Shown one piece after another: positions 23,139 through 33,402 of a stretch of 60,000 nt of DNA. The notes beneath the pieces are model-generated. The model was not told the DNA's origin and did not search any database. It saw nothing but the letters and a program-made list of their open reading frames with translations. A program made the position numbers and the translations under genes. Origin of the DNA: Polytrichum commune (lineage: Eukaryota; Streptophyta; Polytrichopsida; Polytrichales; Polytrichaceae); contig OX485803.1 in NCBI GenBank assembly GCA_950295325.1, forward strand, positions 47,943,554 through 48,003,553. Direction: 5' to 3'. Each line of letters begins with the position of its first letter. Within the stretch, counting starts at the first letter, position 1.

Positions 23139-26100
23139 ATGGACTCTTCACAGGTTGCGCAATCGCAACCCCAATCTGGAGAGGATGTTGTTCTTGCGGC
23201 CCCCGCGGTTGAAGTTGAAGCTGTGCAGGTTGAGAGTCTCAATTCGCAGGGCCCATTACAAGTAGAGGTGAGTTGGATAGTTTTTGAATAATTTGTTAAG
23301 CAAGTTTTTTGAGTTCTAGCTTTCTAAGCATGGTTTTATTGTTTGTGTTTTTGTTAGGCTCTCGCAATGAGCGAAGATGCCGTTCAAGCAGTTGCCGACA
23401 CGGATCCCGTGGTGTGTGAGCTTGAGCTTCGGAAATCACAAAAGGAGGACTCCATTGGTGTTATCCAACGCCTTCGGATTAAGCCAACATGTAAGTCCCG
23501 CTTATCCATTCCTTTATGCCGCTTGAGAGCCCTCCCTCTCGTCCGTCCTATCAGTGAGGTTGAGGTGCAGCGCTTGGAATGTGAATTTGTAATGGGATAC
23601 CGAGAGGGTGATCGGGTTCTTTACGTGTCTTCTTTCAACGACGTTCCCGTGGACCTCCCCATTAACCCTGGCATTATGGCCTCTTGGAGCCCTCTCTGGC
23701 AAGAGGCCTCCGCAGAATTTGACGCCAAGCTCAAGGAGGATCCGGATCTTGCACATTTCGCCGGGAAGATGTTCTTCGTCTGGGAAGGCAATCATCGTCT
23801 CACCGCTTGGTGGAGACACATCAATAACCACCACGCCGATGACAAGAGTTGGCATATCTTGGTGGATTGCATTGTTGTTGACCCTAGAGGATACACCGGT
23901 ATATTCCTCAATGCCATGAGCGACATTAATTGGTAAGCTCATTCATTTTTTTCATTCATTTTTCATTTTTGTTTCAATTCTTTTCCATTCTTTTCAGCTC
24001 ACGTTCCTTACATATTTTTTCTCAGGTCAACCGAGCATGATTATGTCAAGGCAAACATTCCGGCCAAGCTCCTTCGAATCCGCACTTTTGGGAGGTTAGA
24101 GTTGTCCACCTTCAAGGATCTTATATCGCCATCTGACTACAAAGCATGCGAGAAGATAAAGGAGAGTCGCCCAACTTGGTACACCTTGACCGCGGATGTG
24201 TTCGTTAAGTTTCTTTACAAGGTATGGTTTTATGCATTCAATCATTTAGAGCTTCCAACATAGATAATTTCCATACCGATTATATGAACTCACAAGGTCA
24301 TTTCTTGCAGAGAGACATTTCGGCTCAAGCAGACCTTGCAGTGAGGCATTACCGTGAGACCACACCCGTTGCGGAGAGGTCGGCCACTGAGATTTGGAAT
24401 GTTATGACCAAGGCCCAGGAGAGGACAATCAAAAGTATTCGGGCCCGTTCTTTTGAGAAGTACATATCCGTTGCACACCTTGACAATGGAGAGGATTTCT
24501 TTCATGAGGTACTCTTTTGAACTCAAATCACTCTTGAACGCAATTCATCCAAATCACTCTTCAACTCTATTACTCTTTTGAACTCAAATCATTTTTATTT
24601 TGTGCACAGATTGACCGTCATTTTAATGAGTTCTCTTCGACGGACATGACAATTGAAAAATTGCAAAAAATTGTCACATGCCCGGTCGAAGCTTCGTTCA
24701 AAGCTAAGTGGCTTCACTGGTGGAACGCCCCCCTTCGTGAAAGGTTAGATAACAAGTTCCCCGTCGACAAGCCTATGAGGGAGAGGGCTTTGGACGACTG
24801 GCTACACAAGGCATCCTTCTGGGCTCAAGTAAATCCATTCCTCGGCCTTCTTCATTTTTATTTTCCTCTATTCCATTTATCTCATATCTAATCATCTCCT
24901 TCTCTGCAGTTGGAGAAAGAAGTCGCGGTTGAAATTGAGACCTTAGAGGAGAGCCTCTCCGTCGACATTGATTGGGATGCATCAGAAACTATCTTGCGCC
25001 CTCGTGAGTACGTTGATCATTGGCGGATTGTCCTTTGGGACAAGGCCTTCAAGCCTTATCTCGGCGATAAGCCTGACATCGCATTTGCCAAAGGTGATAA
25101 TCTCTTGGAGTTCGAGGAGGGGGCTCTCGCTATCAAGCGTGTAGCCTATCGGTAATACATCTATCCTCCACTTTGTACCTCTCCTTAATGTCATTTTTTG
25201 CTCGTTTTGTTGGTTTTCTTACATTCTTGTTTTGTCATGTAGGTATATCATGAGAGAATTGGTTGTGAAGAATGCATTGGCCTCATCTTCCTTGCCGGAC
25301 TACCTCTCGGACTGGGTGAATATTTTTTCTAGCCTCTGCGTGTATACGACCGCGCAAACAAACAAGTTTTCCGAATTGCACTTGCAGGGTGGTGGATGGT
25401 ACTTGGATTGTGCTGCAGGATTTGTCCCCGGGGAAGAGAAGGCTTTGTTTGCTAGCCTTGTGGGTAGTGCTCTGGATAATAACATTGTTACCTTGGAGGA
25501 CCCTGACATCGTTGAGCTTCCCCCTCCTCCTCCTAAGGCACCAAGGAGAAAGGGCAGAGCAAAGAAGACCGCCACTCAAGCATCTTCCCAAATTCTCACT
25601 CGGTCTGCTTCTAAGACCCCGGTTGAGCCACCCACCCTTCCACACAGTCCATCTATCGCTCCCTCCGTTGCTCCCTCTCTTGCCCCTTCTGTTACTCCAT
25701 CTGCATTTCATCCCCAATCTCTTGCCACTCCATCTCATAGTGGCACTTCTCTCCTCTCTTTGCCTCGCAAGAGGAAGGCCGCTCTCTTGGATACCAGTGC
25801 CACCTCTTCGGATGCCACTAGCACGCTTACCCTCATCGAAAATGTGGACATGGTTCAACTAATGCTGGATTCCGAGGTTGCCGGAGGTCCCCTCCCCGCA
25901 TATACCCGCATCCAAGAGTTCATTGCCAAGGTTTGTATACTTGCCTTCGTCAATTCTCAATTTTTTTTCCTTTGCTTTGTTTATTTCTTTCCTTCTTGTT
26001 TTCTCATGAAGTTTCAATTGCAGGTTGGGGCATGTCGTTCCCGTGTGAACACCTCGACTACAACTCACAAGGGCCTCGATTTGCTCTTCGCCGACATTCC

Positions 26101-27339
26101 CGAAAATTTGCCGGTGCCGAACATCTCCACCGATGTTCCTGCTTGGAACAAGCTCCATGAATCATACTATGAGTGTCTTTTTGCATTTGCGAAATCTAAC
26201 CTCTATGATCATGGTGTCCTTGTTCTTGCCCATTGTGCGAGTGCCAGTGTTTCTAGGAGTATTTTCGATTGGGCACACACTTATGACTTCTACGTCGCGG
26301 AAGATTGGTTTGGAATGAATGATTTAGACCTCCAATCTCCCGTTGTTCCCTCTGGAGTGGTAAGCAAGTCTCCCTCTCTTCCCCTTCCGTATTGCTTATC
26401 ATTTCAATTTCAATTCAATTTCAATTCCATTTCATTTCAATTCAATTTCATTTTCATTGTTGCAGACTCGGAAGTTCAACATCAAAGTTCTTGTTCGTGT
26501 TAACTCCGTTCTTAGAGTGCGGGAGGAGGCCATACAAGAGTATGGTTACAACCTCCAACGAGATGGATGGTTGAATACCTTCACCGATGAGAAGAGCCAG
26601 ACGATGCGCAGTGATGGGGTACCTTGGCGAGGTGCCCGTGAGAAGCATCCTGTTTTTTTTTCCATCCTTCTCGCTACTCTCACCGACAAGAATGATGTTA
26701 TTATGGACTGGCAGTGTGGTGTAGGTACGCCTTCTTTTTCAACTTCATCCTTACTTTGAATTTTCCATTATTTTTCCTTGACTAGTTTTCATACTAACAT
26801 TTTACCTCTCTTTGCTTTAGGTGGTTCGATTACAGCATGTCGCTCCCTTGAGCGGCATATTGTGGCCCTTGAGAGTGACCCCGTCATTTTCAATTCACTC
26901 CTACTCCCCATGCGCGATCCCCAGCCTGCGCGTATATCTCGCTCAGTTGCCGCACCGTCTACATCTATCTTTGATCCTCCTCAAAAGATGACCAAGAGGG
27001 CATTCGGATTTCTTTGTGCGTAAGTTTGCTTTCTATATTTTGCCATGTTTGCTTTGATTTCAAATTCTCATTTTCTAGTGTCATCATGTTTCTAATCCTT
27101 TTGCTTGGGTGTTTAGAGAGCCAGCGGAGGTCGCAGTCATTCGTCGAGACATGTTTTCAAGTCCTCCGAAGCCGTTTGAGCTTCCCCCGTATGCTAGTGC
27201 AATGGCGGATTGTTTTGCGAAGGCGGAGTCCCCATCTCCTCCTCGCGTTCGTCATTTCTCGCGTGGAACACGAAATCTTTTCTTGTTAGAAGCAAATGAG
27301 GGTGAGGAGAGTGATAGGGAATGTTCTCCAAGCCCTTAG
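23139..27339 (+). CDS. ParB-like domain fused to a beta-class N4/N6 DNA methyltransferase-like domain
   Basis: Eleven exons join in frame with GT-AG borders: 23,139-23,267; 23,358-23,932; 24,026-24,221; 24,311-24,508; 24,610-24,828; 24,910-25,151; 25,243-25,930; 26,024-26,359; 26,466-26,724; 26,821-27,019; 27,117-27,339. The product is 1,087 residues. WEGNHRLTAWW (about 185-195) matches the ParB/sulfiredoxin-fold signature (E/D)G-x-HR. Residues 500-750 hold a linker with a PPPPPKAPRRKGRAKK stretch. LLFADIPENLP (about 770-780) stands where DPPY motif IV would be, and DVIMDWQCGVGGS (about 938-950), then RHIVALESDP, fits motif I (DPFxGxGT, then an acidic end). This IV-before-I order is that of beta-class enzymes. 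Both catalytic motifs are altered, so methyl transfer is uncertain. ParB-methyltransferase fusions are known from phages; a eukaryotic copy beside a palindrome array is unusual. Confidence 0.75.
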
Positions 27340-27394
27340 TTTATCATTTTGGTTTTGGAGATTATAACTCCGTTTGTTGTTGTTATCCGGCTTT

Positions 27395-27400
27395 AATAAA
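27395..27400 (+). terminator. Likely polyadenylation signal AATAAA
   Basis: AATAAA lies 56 bases after the stop codon of the ParB-like gene, a suitable place for cleavage and polyadenylation of its transcript. Confidence 0.5.
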
Positions 27401-28229
27401 AGTTGTGTGTTGGTTTTATTTTTGATATCCGGCGCAAGTTTCATTCTTTCTTTCCATTATTTCATATTCATATGTCAACCCGCATTGCATTCTTTATTTT
27501 TTCTTCATCGTTCGGATCTCTTAACTTCTAGTCACAAAACAATCTAGCTCTCGGCTCTTAGTGTGAGATCTTAGTTATAGGGGGACCATACTTTCTATTA
27601 GTGTGGATGGTTTATTTTATGGTTGTGCACACTAATCACATTGGCCGTCTTCCAATCCCAATTGCTATATAGCAATTGGAAGTTTTGTTTGGCACGCGAA
27701 CATAACCTCGTCAAACTTTTTAAATTGAAATTCATGTTGTTCTCAAAGAGCCGGCACGTCACCTCAAAAATTTCCAAGAGGATTCTAAGGTTGGACTTGG
27801 GGGATTTGTCTTTGAGGTCTTTGGCTAAGCTAAGGACTGAATTGGAAGGCTGTTATGGTGCGACGGAGTTTTATGGCATGTTCTTTGGATCATTTTACCC
27901 ATATTGGACATGCCCGGCAGATAGGGTGTAGATGGCCCTAAACTAGAGTATATAGTTATTTTAACTAACTACCCATTTTTGTAAGTCTTGAGGTTGGCTA
28001 CATTTTGTTGACCAATAAAATATTTTGTGTATGGTATTTTGATTTCAATTTGGTGACGTCAGCCCTAATTTAATATGATACATTTGAAAACATATACTAT
28101 AAGATGTTTGATAACAAATGCAATCTTCCACGCCTATAGGATCCGTTGGTTTCTCAAACAATTCTGGGTTATTATGTCCACGGGAATGGGGGTACCTTTC
28201 CAAATATAGAATTCAAACTATCTCTAATT
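27401..28229 (+). other. 3' flank within the inner element, one weak open frame
   Basis: The open frame at 27,623-27,931 (102 codons, with the stretch GDLSLRSLAKLRTELEGCYG) has some protein-like character but no recognised domain and no splice support. Nothing else is seen before the right inverted end. Confidence 0.25.
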
Positions 28230-28362
28230 CCACGGAAATAGGCACTGCTTCTCCTAAAATTACCCAACAAAATCTAAATTTTCCGCTCTCCAATTTCCGC
28301 TCTCCGCTCTCCGCTCTCCGCTCACATACTTGAGTTTCCCGAAATACAGGTCCGATCCGCTA
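28230..28362 (-). repeat. Right inverted end of the inner element
   Basis: CCACGGAAATAGG (28,230-28,242), TCTCCGC units (28,281-28,320), CGCTCACATAC (28,320-28,330) and ATCCGCTA (28,355-28,362) are the reverse complements of the left-end blocks in mirror order. This end is shorter than the left one because of gaps. Confidence 0.7.
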
Positions 28363-29734
28363 CCTCTATTGTGGAAACCTTATCCCGGAAGTCATGACCC
28401 GTAATAAGGAATCTTAGAATGGAGTGTATATAGTTGTTATACTATGGATTCGGGACGCTGAGCCTATTGTTGTTACTACTCTAACGTGGGAGTTTGTCCA
28501 TATTTTGTGTTGTGTTCCCTACCTCGGTCCACTACCGGAAAGATGGAAATATCCATGTCATACTTTCCGCAATATCCCGGATTTCTTTATCCGATCTGTG
28601 TTGTCTTAGTTTCTAGTGTTTCTTGTGTGTGTGTTTGTGAAAGATTTCCTCCCTTTGTGTTGTGAACGACCGCAGGTTCTTCGTGGGAATGAACTTGGCG
28701 CGGTTTTGACGTTTTACGAGTTTATCAGGTTAATTTAATGAATACGCCACCACCGTGCTACGACATCAAGCCAGAGACAATATTTATTGATGGGAGTACA
28801 TCGAATACCAAGGTCTCAAGCCGGTTCACAAAACTAAAACATGCGATAACCGTGCTGAACAAGGCCCTGCAAAGCAAGACCAAATCACAGCAACCTGTGA
28901 GGCGGAAAGCTACAACAGAGGAAGGTGCAGGGTCGTCAAAACCTCAATCGGTGAGGAAGCCGCGACTAGTACCGACTGACTCGCGGATAACCACTCCCTC
29001 ACAAACACCGACGGATAGGGAGACGCCTACACCTTCTGGGAGCCGTCAAACAACTCCATCCAAAAGGGCGAGAGAGTCATCTGTGATGACTGACGAGCTA
29101 GTCTCACCGGAGTTGCGCATGCCGAAGCCCGGCGAAGAGGTGGATGCAGGGGAGCTGCAAAAAATCGTGAACAACTTCACGACGAAATGCTCCCACTGTT
29201 TTTTCATGGGCAGGGATTTCAAGTTCGACGTGAACATCAGCCAGTGCCATCTAGCGCTACCGGAGAAATGTGTCCGGACAAAGGAGGATGCCTACGTCGA
29301 CTGGATAATCGCGCAGACCGTTTGTAAGCAATTTAAAGATGACAGGCAAACAATTGTAGTGATGCCCCAGGGACTCAAAAAAATGCCTACACCTGGAATG
29401 TGGCCAACAATTCAGAAGGGCGATTTTTGGCTGATAGACGGCCAGCACAGCTAGGAGGCATCCAAGAAAATCCAACTCATGAATGAGTGGGATGATCCGA
29501 ACAATTAAAAGAAGAAGCTGAAGGTTTGGAAGGCTCTGGTGGTGTGGTCTGACGACGAGACCAAGCTCAGCGACATCTCCCGGTACTTCAATATGGGAAA
29601 CAAGAAGAAGGCCTACCAAACTTCATGGATAAGGAATATCATGGCCTCGCGGGAGGTGTGGGAGTTCTATGGTAGGCCTCTCAAGGAGAGGGAGAATGCG
29701 AAGGACAAGGATTCCAAGTGGGAGGTGAGTATTG

Positions 29735-29848
29735 TTTGGGTCGACCGACCCAAACTCCTGGTGCAGCCTTGTTTATTTAGTTTGGGTCGCTCGACCCAAA
29801 CAATTGTTGCAGTCTTATATTTTTTAGTTTGGGTCGATCGACCCAAAC
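29735..29848. repeat. Family 2 palindromes in an intron (three copies)
   Basis: Copies of TTTGGGTCG, two bases, CGACCCAAA lie at 29,735-29,754 (centre AC), 29,781-29,800 (CT) and 29,829-29,848 (AT). All three fall in the intron that follows exon 1 of the ParB-like pseudogene. Confidence 0.9.
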
Positions 29849-31300
29849 TCTTGTTGCAGATGTTGGTCATGATATGGTTTGGAAATCACATGTACATATC
29901 TAACACGTATTCAAATGTTTTGTTTTGTTCACGTGCAGGATTTCAAATACCAAATGATCAACAAATTCTCCTCCATTGATAATGCGAGCCACAAGCAGAA
30001 GAAATACAACGACCTCAGGGGGGAGATTTATTTGATTATAGCATCGGACTCAGTTTGGAGGAAGTGGAAAACCGTGTTTGAAAAGCACGAGACGGGGGAT
30101 TTGATCGACCCCGACACTAGCGTTTTCTTCAGCCAAACCTCGCGCTTCAAGCAGATGAAGCCTCTCGTGAGAGAGTTCTTTAGAACTCTTCAAGGGTTGT
30201 CAGAGACGGAGGTGGAGAAGGCGGCATCGCACATCTTGCACGTGGCACCCACGGCGAAGAGGTGCTAGGTGCACCCGAAGATTGTTTTCCAAAAACCCAA
30301 ATCCTTCGTTCCTTCATGCTACACCATAAAGGAATGGACGGAGAACAGGAAAAAAAAAAAAAACTATCGTGCAGGAGCTGCATAAATTGGTGCTAGAGAG
30401 GATTATTGTTGTCGACGGCGAGGTTCATGAGGCTAACTGGAGAGCATTCAAAGCTGAATATAAGTTCACCAGTGCCTCCATGGCAGCTTTAATAAGGGAA
30501 GCGGGGGACGACTTCTTGCCGGCCAAGATGGTGAAGGGTGGGAAGAACTGGGCGCTTCCGGATGACACAGCGCGTGCGTTCTCCAACTTCATCAAGGAGA
30601 AGAAGATTGTCCAGTTTGAGGGGGATGCTTACTTCAACCTTGTCACCTTCAAGCCTTTGAAAATTCAGGGTTGGTAAGGTTAAGACGCCAGAATGGCAAT
30701 AAGGACGAAAGCAAGGGACCGCTTTCCTTTTGGGATGATTGATTTCAGGAATATTCCTGGAAGCTCATTTGAGGGCACGATGAGCACCCTCTTCTACGAC
30801 CCCTTCCTATCTAAGTTCGTTGATTATGCGAGCCCAAAGTTCAGAGAGGTAGATATCTGGCTTTGAATAGTCGAGGATAGGAGGGTGGAGCAAGTGTACG
30901 AGCTTGTCCGGAAACTGCAGCCGGAGTATGCAGTTTCCAAGTCTCACTACATCGCCGCACCGGCGGAGGGGGCTTACACGACGTTGAGGAGCAAGAAGAC
31001 CAAGTTCGTCAACGTCTTGTGTTTGTACTTCGTGTACAAAGCGGAGTTGCTGAAGGTGCCGAACCACCCTATATCCCGGATGGACAAACTCTTCCAAGTT
31101 CCAGAAGGGTTGGGTGCCAACAAGTGCCTCTATGACGAGGCTAAATACGCGAACTATCCTGCAGATGAGCTGCGGATGGAATTTTACATGAGAATGATGA
31201 GGACGCTGACGAGGAGAGGGGACTGCATCTTCAACGTCTTCGGAGGCTCGAAACCCGTATATACTACCATGGTAAGTGACTTTCTATAGCTCGTAAGCAG

Positions 31301-31320
31301 TTTGGGTCGACCGACCCAAA
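31301..31320. repeat. Family 2 palindrome in an intron
   Basis: A perfect copy with centre AC, 28 bases after the donor ATG|GTAAGT of the intron that splits the methyltransferase-like motif I region. Confidence 0.9.
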
Positions 31321-31589
31321 CTACACATTGTCCTTAGTCTTGTTTATGTGACTGCCTCGACAAATTCTAATTTCCCTATAACTTGGATTGTGTAGATGTC
31401 GGGGCTGAGTATATACTCCTACATAGAGGATGGCGATCTGCAATTTTACAAGGCGCAAAAATCGCTGGCGAAGAAGATGGACATCCTCGATTGGATCCCG
31501 GGTAGCTTCGTCGACGAGGTTGTTCAGGGGGGTGAAAACCTTGTTGATAGGGCGAGGCGGATCAACTCGAAAGAAATGGCCATGAGGAG

Positions 31590-31710
31590 GTGGAGAAAGA
31601 AGAAGAAGAGGTGTACTCCGTTGAGGAGGAAGGAGGAGGAAGGAAGAAGAGGAGGTGTACGACGGAGTACTCCGGAGGAAGGAGGTGTACTCCGTTGAGG
31701 AGGAAGAAGA
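31590..31710 (+). repeat. Coding minisatellite (GAGGAGGTGTACTCC type)
   Basis: Three to four imperfect copies of a unit near GAGGAGGTGTACTCCGTTGA encode repeats of EEVYSVEEE. Copy-number change here shifts the frame between the methyltransferase-like part and the coiled-coil tail. Confidence 0.7.
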
Positions 31711-32530
31711 GGAGGTGGAGAAGGAAGGCGACGTGGAGGAAGGGGCAACGGGCTTCACGCAAGAATCCGAAGCCCCTCAATGGAAGAAGGCGATGCGGGC
31801 GGCAACCCTGCAGAGTAAGCTCGTGCCCGTCCTAACGGTGGCCAATGCACGGGACATGTACTCCAGGGACGCCACCGCCACGTTCAGGGAGAGGAGGATG
31901 TTGAAGGGGAAGAAATTGTATGGCGACTACTCCGTGGAGGAGACCATTGCCATAAGCAGCGAGGATGAGGATGACATTGAGCTCGCCAAACGGCTCAGAT
32001 CGGATCCCCCCTCCCTGACAGCGTTCGCTGGCATGGTTAGGGTGAAACCCGAAGTCCTCACGGTGGATGAGGCGAACGAGAAGATGCGGAGGGACGAGGA
32101 GCAACGCGTCCGCCTCCAAAAAGCTGCCGCGGAAGAGCCCTCGGTGCGAAACGAGGTAGCAGAGCTGAGGGCTCTCCTGTTGGAGCAGGAATGTCAAAGG
32201 GCGATGGCCCAACCTCCGTCCCACGCCGACTTGATATCACAAGTGATACAAGGATTGTGGGCGCAAGGTTTGGTGGTGGCTCCCTCCAGCTCCTTCCCGC
32301 ACTTGCCCCCCAGCTTCCCTGCACAGAGCATCCCTCAGCAGCCTTTGCCGCAATCGTCTTTCAGCTTCCAGCACTTGATGCGGCCCCACCAAGTTTCATA
32401 CGTGCCGGTCCAGCAAGTGGATGACCCCAACATCTGGCGCGTCTCTGAAGCCTCCTCCCCTTTGGGCCCTCCACCACTTCGGGCCCCCATAGTCATGGCG
32501 CCCCCTCACCAATCGGACGACCCCAGGATG

Positions 32531-32619
32531 TTTGGGTCGACCGACCCAAACCCACCATCCACTGTAGTGTCCGAAGGCACCTCTCCAGATGCAAGACAGT
32601 TTGGGTCGGGCGACCCAAA
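32531..32619. repeat. Family 2 palindromes within coding sequence (two copies)
   Basis: Copies at 32,531-32,550 (centre AC) and 32,600-32,619 (centre GG) lie inside an open frame and are translated as FGSTDPN and FGSGDPN. Confidence 0.9.
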
Positions 32620-32921
32620 TCCCGTTGCAGCGCAGTCCTCCCTTGACCAACATGGGTGTCAACTAGACACGGCCATGGTAGATGTTGAAGGCCTGCAAGG
32701 GCCTGGTGATACCTCTACTCCTAACCAAATCGATGAACCCATGCATGATGCACATGCGGAGATTGGTTTAGGACAAGGGCCTGATGCCGATCATTTGTAG
32801 GAGAAGGTTCCTGACGTGGTCGGAGAAGGTGGTGGCGAGAGAGGCGGGGCAGCGGGGATGGTGGAGGCTTCCACATCGTCGAGACATGACCAGGGCGAGG
32901 TAATACACTGAGCCCTCCCAG

Positions 32922-32941
32922 TTTGGGTCGACTGACCCAAA
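32922..32941. repeat. Family 2 palindrome in the last intron
   Basis: TTTGGGTCG, AC, TGACCCAAA with one arm mismatch. It lies between a donor GGCGAG|GTAATA and an acceptor TTGCTAG near 32,987. Confidence 0.85.
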
Positions 32942-33402
32942 CTTCCTGGGTCACTATCTTGTTGGCGTGGTCGTATCCCCCTTGCTAGGAGGAAATGCAC
33001 ACCCCCTGCCCCCCATGCTCTACACTTGCCCCCCCTCCCCCAACGTGCCCCCCGCGATCCCCTTCGTCTCACCTGCACTCGACTACGCTTGACCTTGGCG
33101 GCGCGCAACCAATTTTGTAGATGTAGAATTAGGATAGTGTGAATGCCCTCGTTCACCGCGGTCCCCCCCCCCCCCATCAAATTGTACATAGAGATTTGTA
33201 AAAATAAAATTATTATTTTTGGCGCCCATATGTTTGTATCCGTGTCCCAATGTATGTTGTTCTCCTTGTATGTTTTTGTTGCCACCAATGGTCCAATTGT
33301 TCTTGTGTTTGCACAAAATTTCCGTTCTGCTTGAGATGGACATAGCATAACATAGTCCTCGCCGCCTTCTCTCGCTCGTCGCCGTAGGGATCGGAGCATA
33401 GC

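Larger units (their letters stand above)
9635..28362. mobile_element. Inner Mutator-like element with ParB/methyltransferase cargo and palindrome array
   Basis: The element is bounded by related inverted ends at 9,635-9,845 and 28,230-28,362. It carries, from left to right, a small plus-strand gene, a minus-strand Mutator-like transposase, a basic plus-strand gene, a 7-kb palindrome array, and an intact 11-exon gene encoding a ParB-like plus methyltransferase-like protein. The open, correctly spliced frames contrast with the broken genes on both sides, which suggests a more recent insertion. I could not find a convincing target-site duplication, so the exact ends may be off by some tens of bases. 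Confidence 0.65.
28738..33120 (+). pseudogene. Decayed ParB-like plus methyltransferase-like gene of the outer element
   Basis: The reading starts MNTPPPCYDIKPETIFIDG at 28,738. Exons can be followed at 28,738-29,724, 29,939-31,272, 31,396 to about 32,900 and about 32,987-33,120. The N-terminus is a basic S/T-rich tail. The ParB-like signature is FWLIDGQHS followed at once by TAG (29,452), then EASKKIQ; a TAA follows near 29,506. DFRNIPGSSF stands at the motif IV place, and GDCIFNVFGGSKP (near 31,219) at the motif I place. The C-terminus is a coiled coil plus a P/Q-rich tail. Breaks include stops near 30,267, 30,675, 30,681, 30,864 and 32,798, a frame change at an A-14 run (30,350-30,363), and frame slippage in a GAGGAGGTGTACTCC minisatellite (31,590-31,710). 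Family 2 palindromes lie in three introns and twice in the coding part. It is a distant relative of the intact gene at 23,139-27,339. Confidence 0.65.

Noticed and set aside
29452-29510. Idea that the in-frame TAG and TAA are read through or edited
   Set aside because: The same gene also has frameshifts and further stops, so decay is the simpler reading.
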